Assembly: GCA_003156595.1 (NCBI GenBank)
Contig: PMHH01000125.1
Location: forward strand, 1-55,728
Length of the DNA: 55,728 nucleotides
DNA from: Acidimicrobiaceae bacterium
Lineage (GTDB): Bacteria; Actinomycetota; Acidimicrobiia; Acidimicrobiales; Palsa-688
Direction: 5' to 3'
The first letter of the stretch is position 1. The number at the start of each line of letters is the position of its first letter. Shown here piece by piece: positions 49,906-55,728 of this stretch. Made by a program: the position numbers and the translations under genes. A model generated the notes under the pieces. That model saw nothing but the letters and a program-made list of their open reading frames with translations. It did not search any database and was not told where the DNA came from.

Positions 49906-50168
49906 TGACCGTCGAGGCGATGGGGCTGGCCGAAGCAGTCGAGGAGCTCCAGGTTCTTGTCAATGGCGACGGGGCTCGACTCGAACTGATCGAGGGCGAT
50001 ACGGGCGCCGGCCGGCTGCATCTCCGTCTCGACCTCGACGCGGTCGAGTGCATCGATTGTGTGTTGCCACCGGATGCCTTGGCAGACATCATCGGTGACA
50101 GCGTTCGGCGCCGGACGGCAAGTGACATCGAAGTGATCGTCGACGATCCCCGCCGGACCGATGGTTGA
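49905..50168 (+). CDS. Small NifU-like-domain protein of UGSC module
   Basis: An 87-residue protein. The layout VLVNGDGARLELIEGDTGAG followed by LHLRLDLDAVECIDCVLPPD and ALADIIGDSVRRR resembles the NifU C-terminal domain, with Cys49-x2-Cys52 (CIDC) where NifU has its CxxC. The match is in pattern, not in clear sequence identity. ATG overlaps the preceding stop. It may bind metal or carry a thiol for the module. Confidence 0.6.
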   Translation: MTVEAMGLAEAVEELQVLVNGDGARLELIEGDTGAGRLHLRLDLDAVECIDCVLPPDALADIIGDSVRRRTASDIEVIVDDPRRTDG

Positions 50169-50206
50169 GCCGGAGGGGCCTAGTTGATTGAGGAGAACGA
50201 GGTCCC

Positions 50207-50773
50207 ATGTCTCGCATCCCGCCGGCTCGACGGGCTGAATATTTGCCCTTGTTCGGGCCTAACGCCCGAATTCAAGAGCAAGTGTGGGCGCACTCACCGC
50301 GGGTAGCACTGCTGTACACGAACTTTATGCGCGAGCTTCGCCGGAGTACGTTGCTTCCATCCCGGCTGGTCGAGTTGGTACGTCTACGTATTGCCTTTCA
50401 CAATCAGTGTCGGAGCTGCATGTCGGTGCGACATCATGATGGCAGCAACGACGGCTTCAATGAGGGTCTGGTCTGCTCGCTGGCCCAGCCTGAAGAAGCG
50501 GTTGACCTGACCGAGGCGGAGCGGGCGGCGCTGGCGTTCGCCGATCTGATGGCGTCGGACCATCTATCGGTCACCGATGCCACGTTCCAACAATTGCGGC
50601 TGCATTTCACCGATGCCCAGTTGGTGGAGCTCTGCGTTCAGATCGGAGCGTTCGTAGGATTTGGCCGTATCAACGCCGTGCTCGACATGGTGGACGATCT
50701 ACCGGAGGAGTTCACTCGATCGGATCAACCGGTGACGCCATGGGGCACGACGCCCGTTCTTCACAGCCGATAG
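50207..50773 (+). CDS. Carboxymuconolactone decarboxylase (AhpD-like) family protein
   Basis: A 188-residue all-helical protein. ELVRLRIAFHNQCRSCMSVR (about residues 56-75) carries the CxxC pair Cys68 and Cys71 with His76, the AhpD-type redox site. LTEAERAALAFADLMASDHL and QLVELCVQIGAFVGFGRINA are the other helices of the family. Such proteins reduce peroxides or act as decarboxylases. ATG 50207 has GGAGAACGAGG upstream. It follows the small NifU-like gene by 38 bases and is convergent with another family member. Confidence 0.88.
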   Translation: MSRIPPARRAEYLPLFGPNARIQEQVWAHSPRVALLYTNFMRELRRSTLLPSRLVELVRLRIAFHNQCRSCMSVRHHDGSNDGFNEGLVCSLAQPEEAVDLTEAERAALAFADLMASDHLSVTDATFQQLRLHFTDAQLVELCVQIGAFVGFGRINAVLDMVDDLPEEFTRSDQPVTPWGTTPVLHSR

Positions 50774-50793
50774 GGGACCTCCCAATTCACGGG

Positions 50794-51201
50794 CTAGGAC
50801 TCCGCGGCGAGCGCCAGACCAAGGTCGATGTCTGTGCCCCTCCGCCGCTCCGCGTCTACCACCTTGCCCCACACGACCAACGCCTGCAAGGCCGTCGGAA
50901 AGCCGCAATAGACGACAAGCATCGTTAGCGCCTCGTGGATCTTCTGAGGAGGGATGCCCGCTTGGACCGCACCATGCAGATAGTTCCGCAATTGGTCGGG
51001 ATTTTTGCCCGCGGCCAACGCCGTGATCGCCACCAGCATCCGCTCGTCGTGGGAGATCCCGTCCCGGCCCCAGACCTCGCCGAAGATGAATCCGTCTGCC
51101 CACTTGGCTAGCTCGGGGTCAAGGGCACCGAGCGCGGCTTGCAGTCCGTCAGCCTTGGCTCCTTGGGCCCGTCGTCTCCGTTCGGTTCCGTCCACACTCA
51201 T
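50794..51201 (-). CDS. Carboxymuconolactone decarboxylase family protein, lacking CxxC
   Basis: A 135-residue helical protein: LGALDPELAKWADGFIFGEV (about 26-45), GISHDERMLVAITALAAGKN and IHEALTMLVVYCGFPTALQA. This is the gamma-carboxymuconolactone decarboxylase type (His/Glu site; no redox CxxC). It ends 21 bases from the AhpD-like gene's stop and is divergent from the thiolase at 51284. A real decarboxylation role is possible but no beta-ketoadipate genes are present. Confidence 0.88.
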   Translation of the reverse strand: MSVDGTERRRRAQGAKADGLQAALGALDPELAKWADGFIFGEVWGRDGISHDERMLVAITALAAGKNPDQLRNYLHGAVQAGIPPQKIHEALTMLVVYCGFPTALQALVVWGKVVDAERRRGTDIDLGLALAAES

Positions 51202-51283
51202 GAGAAGCTCCTCGTATTCATGCGAATAGTATGCTTGTATTGGAACCGATGCTGGGGTGCGAGGTCAAGCGAAAGGTAGGTTG

Positions 51284-52417
51284 ATGCAGAACGTGGTCGT
51301 CGCCGGGGTGGGGATTCACCCCTTCGGACGATTCCCTGCGGGCTACCGCGACCTCGGCGCAGTTGCAGCCAGCGAGGCGTTGGCAGACGCAGGGATTACG
51401 AGCGACGACCTCGATATGACGTTGGTGGCCAATGTCGGGGCGGAGATGGCCAAAGGCCAGAACGTCATGGATCGGGTCGGTCGTAGTGGGAGACCCATCG
51501 TCAACGTCGAGAGCGCCTGCGGTTCCAGCGGGTCAGCGCTCTACCTGGGATCTCGCCTGATCGAGAGCGGTGCAGCCCGCGTGGTGTTGTGTCTCGGGGT
51601 CGAGAAAGCGCCGCGGGGGTTCATTGCCAGTTCCGGATTCGAGGACTGGCAGATCGCCACCGGACTGGGTGTCAACCCGGTGTATTTTGCTCTACAGGCC
51701 CAAGAGCTCATTCACCAGACGGACGCCACGGTCGAGGATCTGGCCGATGTAAGCGTTAAGAATCACGGCCACGCGGTACACAACCCGAACGCCATGTACC
51801 GAGCGGAAGTGACTCGTGATCAAGTGCTCGACTCGAAGATGGTGTGCCCACCATTACGGCTCCTGATGCTGTGCTCGCCCAACGAGGGGGCGGCGGCTGC
51901 CGTCCTCATGCACCGCGACGAGGTGACTCGGCGATCGAACACAGATGGGATAGCCCTCCGGGCCGTCTCGCTCGTTTCCCGAGAGCCAGACGACTGGTTC
52001 GTGCCAGCCGTTTCGTACCGTCCCAATCGGACCAGTCTGAGCGCCCACGCCGCAGCCCTGGCATTCGAGGAGGCCGGTATCTCGGCCGCCGAGGCGGATG
52101 TCGTCGAGTGCCAAGACACCGACTCGGCATCCGAGTTGCTGGCCTACCGCGACCTCGGATTGTGCCCCGAGGGGGCCGAGGCCGGTCTTCTGCGAAGCGG
52201 AGCCACCGCTCTGGGAGGCGCCCTTCCGGTGAATCCGTCTGGTGGTCTGCTTTCGAAGGGTGAGCCGTTAGGGGCTTCCGGTCTGGGTCAGGTGCACGAA
52301 CTGGTGCAGCAGCTCCGCCGTCGCTGCGGACCGCGCCAAGTCGAGGACGCGTCCGTCGGGGTTGGTCACGTTATGGGCGCTGGACATGTAGCCAGCGTCG
52401 TGTTGTTGACGCGATGA
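51284..52417 (+). CDS. Thiolase-family protein
   Basis: A 377-residue thiolase-fold protein. The Cys site is intact: VNVESACGSSGSALYLGSRL (about residues 75-94). The C-terminal segment is NPSGGLLSKGEPLGASGLGQ (about 320-339), where the usual His of GHPxGA is Glu. The final VGHVMGAGHVASVVLL is the late strand. Cys present with His to Glu change is seen in SCP2/lipid-transfer-like thiolases. ATG has GAAAGGTAGG upstream. Its DUF35 partner may be the gene at 53286, two genes later. Confidence 0.9.
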   Translation: MQNVVVAGVGIHPFGRFPAGYRDLGAVAASEALADAGITSDDLDMTLVANVGAEMAKGQNVMDRVGRSGRPIVNVESACGSSGSALYLGSRLIESGAARVVLCLGVEKAPRGFIASSGFEDWQIATGLGVNPVYFALQAQELIHQTDATVEDLADVSVKNHGHAVHNPNAMYRAEVTRDQVLDSKMVCPPLRLLMLCSPNEGAAAAVLMHRDEVTRRSNTDGIALRAVSLVSREPDDWFVPAVSYRPNRTSLSAHAAALAFEEAGISAAEADVVECQDTDSASELLAYRDLGLCPEGAEAGLLRSGATALGGALPVNPSGGLLSKGEPLGASGLGQVHELVQQLRRRCGPRQVEDASVGVGHVMGAGHVASVVLLTR

Positions 52418-52501
52418 CGATCAACGACTGGCTGGTCCGTGGATGCCATCCTGGTGTCATGATGGACAATTTCGGCGAGGGAGCTGAGGAGGTCGGACAC
52501 G

Positions 52502-53272
52502 ATGGCTGACATTGCCGACGCGGACCCTGTTGTGGTCGACTCTCGTCCGGCTATGGCCCGCAGAGCTGACAAAGTCTCCGAAGTCGTGGCCCGGGCGATC
52601 GTCCATGACATCGTGTCCAGGGGGCTCGAACCCGGCGCCACCCTGCCGTCCGAGGCGGTCATGTTGGCCCGATTTCAAGTCGGGCGGGCCTCTCTTCGGG
52701 AGGCTTTGCGCATCCTGGAAGTGCACGGCCTCATCACCATCAAACCCGGTCCGGGCGGCGGCCCGGTGGTCTCCACTCCGACAAGCGGCAACTTCGGCCG
52801 GATTGCGACGCTCTTCTTCCAGCTCGGTGGCGCGACGTTTCGTGAGCTTGTCGAAGCCCGAGGGGTGCTGGAACCCATCATGGCCCGGCTGGCCGCAGAA
52901 CGTCAGGAGCCCAAGACCCTCGCGGACTTGCGGGATAACGTCGAGCACGGCAAGAGAGAGAAAGGCGCCGACCGCCATGCCAGCGTCGGCACCCACTTCC
53001 ACGGCCTCATGGCCGGCGCCTCTGGCAACCGGGTCCTCGATCTGATGAGCAGTGCCATCCGTGACGTCTTCTACGAGCGGGTCACGTCCTCTCTCTGGCC
53101 GCAGGACGAGCGTCCCCGGATCCACCTCGAGCACGATGCGATTGTCAAAGCTATCGAGCGAGGTGACGCCAAGGGAGCCGAAAGGCTGATGCGGCGGCAC
53201 ATGGACGAAATGGTCGAACGATGTGAGGAGCGGCTGCCCGGGCTGCTCGACGAGATCGTGGACTGGCGGTGA
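52502..53272 (+). CDS. FadR/GntR-family regulator (FCD domain)
   Basis: A 256-residue GntR protein of the FadR subfamily. Winged helix at about 22-90: VSEVVARAIVHDIVSRGLEP, GATLPSEAVMLARFQVGRAS and LREALRILEVHGLITIKPGP. The FCD helical ligand domain (about 105-245) has metal-binding His residues in GTHFHGLMAG, HLEHDAIVKAIERGD and LMRRHMDEMV. FCD regulators sense organic acids or acyl-CoAs, so it may control the surrounding catabolic genes. It lies between the thiolase and DUF35 genes in the same direction. Confidence 0.92.
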   Translation: MADIADADPVVVDSRPAMARRADKVSEVVARAIVHDIVSRGLEPGATLPSEAVMLARFQVGRASLREALRILEVHGLITIKPGPGGGPVVSTPTSGNFGRIATLFFQLGGATFRELVEARGVLEPIMARLAAERQEPKTLADLRDNVEHGKREKGADRHASVGTHFHGLMAGASGNRVLDLMSSAIRDVFYERVTSSLWPQDERPRIHLEHDAIVKAIERGDAKGAERLMRRHMDEMVERCEERLPGLLDEIVDWR

Positions 53273-53285
53273 CGTGCCTGCGGTG

Positions 53286-53660
53286 ATGGCCCGGCCCGGG
53301 CTCTTCGACGAGAAGGTGAAGGCGGGTGATCCTGTCCGCCTTCGGGCGTCGCGCTGCCGCGAATGCGGCCGTACCGAGTTTCCGGGCCTGGTCGCTTGTC
53401 CGGCCTGCGGATCAGCGACCGCGGAGGTTGAGCTCCCGGAGGAGGCGACCCTGGTGGGCTTCACCGCGGTTCTCTATCCGCCGCCGGGTTCTCGTGTCGA
53501 GGTCCCCTATGGAATTGGTGTTGCTCGCTTCGCCGATGAAGTCTGCATTCTCGGCCTGATGGACCCAGGCGGGCCGGAGCTCGAGATCGGGATGATGCTG
53601 CGAACAGTTGCGATCGTGGTTGGTGACGACCTCCTCACCTACGCCTACCAGGTGAGTTAG
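53286..53660 (+). CDS. DUF35 zinc-ribbon/OB-fold protein
   Basis: A 124-residue DUF35 protein. The zinc ribbon is ASRCRECGRTEFPGLVACPA with CGS (four Cys, about residues 21-43), and the OB fold follows (TLVGFTAVLYPPPGSRVEVP, GIGVARFADEVCILGLM). ATG 53286 or GTG 53274 could start it; no strong ribosome site. Starts 13 bases after the GntR stop. Probably serves the thiolase at 51284, as the DUF35 gene at 38290 does for its thiolase. Confidence 0.9.
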   Translation: MARPGLFDEKVKAGDPVRLRASRCRECGRTEFPGLVACPACGSATAEVELPEEATLVGFTAVLYPPPGSRVEVPYGIGVARFADEVCILGLMDPGGPELEIGMMLRTVAIVVGDDLLTYAYQVS

Positions 53661-53989
53661 AGCCGATCCGGCTACGAGTCGACCACCCGGGTCAAACGGG
53701 GCTTGACTGAGCCATCTGTATGTATCATGATAATGAATATGAAGGGGGGAACGCAGCCCGAGAAACTTTGGAGGACCTTCCAGGGCTGTGCCTTCTGTGC
53801 TTCGCTGACTTCGGTACCAGGTGTGTCGCCCTCTATTGGCGAGCCACTGGACCGAGTACGCGGCTGCACGGGAGTTCATTTTCCAGCTGGTGATCGCTAG
53901 GTCCGGTTGCAGGTCGCTCATCCCCGAGCTCTGCACCAAACACGGCCATCGAGTCACAGCGACACCAACAATCGATAGAGGAGATCGAA
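53661..53989. other. Promoter region of ABC importer genes
   Basis: No gene. An AT-rich part at 53718-53742 contains the perfect palindrome TATCATGATA (53723-53732) followed by ATGAATATG, and TTATCAT occurs on the minus strand. It is probably an operator/promoter for the importer. The ribosome site GAGGAGA stands before 53990. Confidence 0.5.
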
Positions 53990-55186
53990 ATGAAACACCG
54001 CACACTCATCATGGCAGGGGTCGGCATGTCGCTGGCTCTTGTAGCCGCCGCGTGTGGGAGCAGCAAGAGTAGTTCGAGCCCGACGTCGAGCAACTCCAGC
54101 CAGCCCTACGAGGTGGGATTCGACTCCTCTCTTTCCGGGCCCTATGCGGCCAATGGGGTGGGACAGCGAGACGGTTTCATGGCCTACATCGACTACGTCA
54201 ACGCTCATGGTGGCGAAAACGGACACCAGATCAAAGTTACTGTCCTCGACGACGCCGCCGACATCAGCACCGCTACTGCCAACGAGACCCAGCTCATCGC
54301 CGAGAGCCACGTGTCGATAACGGTTGGCTGGCTCGTCAGCAACCTGTGTGGTGCGGCGGCCACCATCGCGACGGCGCAGAAGGTTCCCATCCTCTGCAGC
54401 GCCATAGGATCGAATCTGCTCGATCCGGTCGAGCCTTATGTCTACTCGGCTCGCAACTCGCAGACGAGCGAGGCGCTCCCGATGGTCACGTTCGCCAAGA
54501 CACTTTTGAAGACGGCGACGCCGAAGGTCGCCATCATGATCTACGGCTCAGCTGCCAGTTCGGGGCTACAGACAGCCCTTGAGGCACTCGTGAAATCCAA
54601 CGGTTGGCAGCTGGTTGCCAATGAGAATGTGCCCTTGACGGAGACCGACATCAGCGCCCAGACCGCTCAGGTCATCGCCGGGAAGCCGGATATCATCATG
54701 GGTTCTTTATACGACCCGCTCGCCGTCTCCTTCATGAGGAGTCTCCAGGCCCAAAACGTGACCGCCCCGTTCCTCGATTACGACGGCGCCTCGCTCCAAG
54801 GTTCGTTAGTGCCGCTCAAGGACCCGGACTACTACGTCATATCGAGCGTGACGCTCACCGGCCAAGGCTCTGGGTCAGGATTGGCAACCTACCAAGCCGC
54901 CACCCAGGCGGCGGGTGCGAATCCAACCGCACCATTCGTCAACGTCGGCTACGTCCAAGGGATCGAAGTGGCTTCCGCGCTCAAGACCTGCGGTTTTCCG
55001 TGCTCGGGCTCGGCTATGCAGAAGGCGATGGACACTCTCAACGTCAACACGAACGGTGTGACCACTGGACCGATCGTCTTCACCCCGACCGATCACGAGA
55101 CCCTGGACGACTTCGCCTTCTACAACTGGGACTCGTCTACTCAGGCGGTCACGACCGCCGCCAGCGGACTCACCGGCGGTTCGTAG
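53990..55186 (+). CDS. Branched-chain-type ABC transporter substrate-binding lipoprotein
   Basis: A 398-residue periplasmic-binding protein of the LivJ type. Signal peptide MKHRTLIMAGVGMSLALVAA with lipobox Cys22 (AAAC), so it is an exported lipoprotein. A Ser/Thr/Asn-rich linker follows. The type I binding domain starts about 40: EVGFDSSLSGPYAANGVGQR and GFMAYIDYVNAHGG, then VPILCSAIGSNLLDP and IMGSLYDPLAVSFMRSLQAQ. The strand VGWLVSNLCGAAATIATAQ marks the hinge region. It probably binds an organic or amino acid for the importer genes that follow. Confidence 0.92.
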   Translation: MKHRTLIMAGVGMSLALVAAACGSSKSSSSPTSSNSSQPYEVGFDSSLSGPYAANGVGQRDGFMAYIDYVNAHGGENGHQIKVTVLDDAADISTATANETQLIAESHVSITVGWLVSNLCGAAATIATAQKVPILCSAIGSNLLDPVEPYVYSARNSQTSEALPMVTFAKTLLKTATPKVAIMIYGSAASSGLQTALEALVKSNGWQLVANENVPLTETDISAQTAQVIAGKPDIIMGSLYDPLAVSFMRSLQAQNVTAPFLDYDGASLQGSLVPLKDPDYYVISSVTLTGQGSGSGLATYQAATQAAGANPTAPFVNVGYVQGIEVASALKTCGFPCSGSAMQKAMDTLNVNTNGVTTGPIVFTPTDHETLDDFAFYNWDSSTQAVTTAASGLTGGS

Positions 55187-55224
55187 TGTCACATCGGCCT
55201 CGAGCCGCAACAACGCAGGCCGCA

Positions 55225-55257
55225 GGGGGTGAGACCCCATCTGAGGGTCCCACCCCC
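55225..55257 (+). terminator. GC-rich hairpin between binding-protein and permease genes
   Basis: A 13-base stem with a single A-C mismatch (GGGGGTG-A-GACCC against GGGTCCCACCCCC) and a 7-base loop. No T tract follows, so it is probably a partial terminator or mRNA-stability element that makes the binding protein more abundant than the permease, as in other binding-protein operons. Confidence 0.6.
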
Positions 55258-55304
55258 CTCGTGTCCCCGCTGACCTGGCCGGGTTCGGTGGAGTTGCGAC
55301 GGCC

Positions 55305-55728
55305 ATGAGCAAGGAGCTGGCGAGCATCATCATTGGCATGCTCGACCTTGGCAGCTTGTATGCACTTGTCGGCATCGGATTCGTCATCCTGTATCGGTCG
55401 ACTCGCGTGATCAACTTCGCGCAAGGAGCCTTCATGCTGCTCGGTGGCGACGTCTTCTACACCCTGCTGGTGGACTGGCATTTGGCCTGGTACCTGGCTC
55501 TGCCTATCTCGATGGTCGTGCTGGGAATCATTGGTGCCCTGACCTATCTTGTGTTCTTTCGTCGGCTGGTCGGAGCGGATCTCTTCGTTCTCGTCATTGC
55601 CACGCTCGGGCTCAACATTGTGATCGTCACGATCGCCACCATCATCTGGGGCCCGGATATCCGCAGCCTCCCAGAGGTCCTGAGCCTCAAGCCGCTCTTC
55701 TCTATCGGGAACCTATCGGTCGCCCCGC
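55305..55728 (+). CDS. Branched-chain-type ABC permease (LivH-like), partial
   Basis: An open frame from ATG 55305 to the window end, 141 codons, without a stop. Begins MSKELASIIIGMLDLGSLYA, GIGFVILYRSTRVINFAQGA (the conserved LivH/LivM opening), then hydrophobic spans WYLALPISMVVLGIIGALTY and LFVLVIATLGLNIVIVTIAT. This is the first of two permeases expected; the second permease and ATPases should lie beyond the right edge. Confidence 0.92.
   Translation, partial: MSKELASIIIGMLDLGSLYALVGIGFVILYRSTRVINFAQGAFMLLGGDVFYTLLVDWHLAWYLALPISMVVLGIIGALTYLVFFRRLVGADLFVLVIATLGLNIVIVTIATIIWGPDIRSLPEVLSLKPLFSIGNLSVAP

Noticed and set aside
1-55728. CRISPR arrays, tRNA or rRNA genes
   Set aside because: No regularly spaced direct repeats and no recognisable tRNA or rRNA sequence was found on reading both strands, although a dedicated RNA search was not possible.

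Overview
The window is high-GC DNA from what looks like a soil- or water-type actinobacterium. The evidence is dense GC-biased codon use, many TetR/PadR/ArsR/GntR regulators, F420/FMN luciferase-like monooxygenase (LLM) genes, a mycothiol-enzyme-like DinB-fold protein, and many short-chain dehydrogenases and cupins. No rRNA, tRNA, CRISPR array or complete mobile element was seen, and the species cannot be named from the sequence alone. The whole window reads as accessory, catabolic and stress-response territory with many gene remnants.

Bases 1-13 kb hold single genes with little operon structure: a DinB-like protein, a decayed tyrosine recombinase, an orphan LanC-like cyclase with an all-cysteine zinc site, a divergent SnoaL/PadR pair, a VOC protein, an SDR, a YjbR protein, a nitroreductase, a large LuxR-type ATPase regulator, a berberine-bridge-like FAD oxidase and a cupin. 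From 13 to 16 kb are a cupin remnant, a frameshifted aldo/keto reductase, a dienelactone hydrolase and a small frameshifted unknown. From 16 to 24 kb is a regulator-rich block. It holds a ClpX-type zinc finger fused to a non-ATPase domain, a peroxiredoxin divergent from a TetR with two matching palindromic operators, an SDR-DUF427-TetR run with recognisable operators, an ArsR-SRPBCC pair, and an ECF sigma factor with a SnoaL-like tail.

From 24 to 31 kb are a P450 and metallo-hydrolase divergent from a TetR, a membrane protein, and a striking rearrangement where a 5'-truncated ECF sigma gene and a 5'-truncated SDR meet head to head at about 29.12 kb. From 31 to 37 kb are a methyltransferase, a VOC protein, a ChrA-type transporter, a class A flavin monooxygenase, a cupin, an alpha/beta hydrolase and a tiny HTH protein.

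From 37 kb to the end is one catabolic neighbourhood that appears to work together. It has two thiolase-like enzymes each with a DUF35 zinc-ribbon/OB partner nearby, five LLM genes (two decayed), and an APH-type kinase, SDR and acyl-CoA dehydrogenase set that recalls 4-hydroxyacyl-CoA (levulinate-type) degradation. It also has another SDR, an isopropylmalate/tartrate dehydrogenase-like gene, and a three-gene UGSC module (a cysteine form of a selenoprotein family, a conserved 348-residue partner and an 87-residue NifU-like protein). Two carboxymuconolactone decarboxylase-family proteins, a FadR/GntR regulator and the start of a branched-chain-type ABC importer complete it. The likely role is uptake and CoA-dependent breakdown of an unidentified organic acid, steroid- or terpenoid-like compound. 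No CoA ligase is visible inside the window. Several AT-rich promoter elements in this region resemble one another, suggesting shared control.
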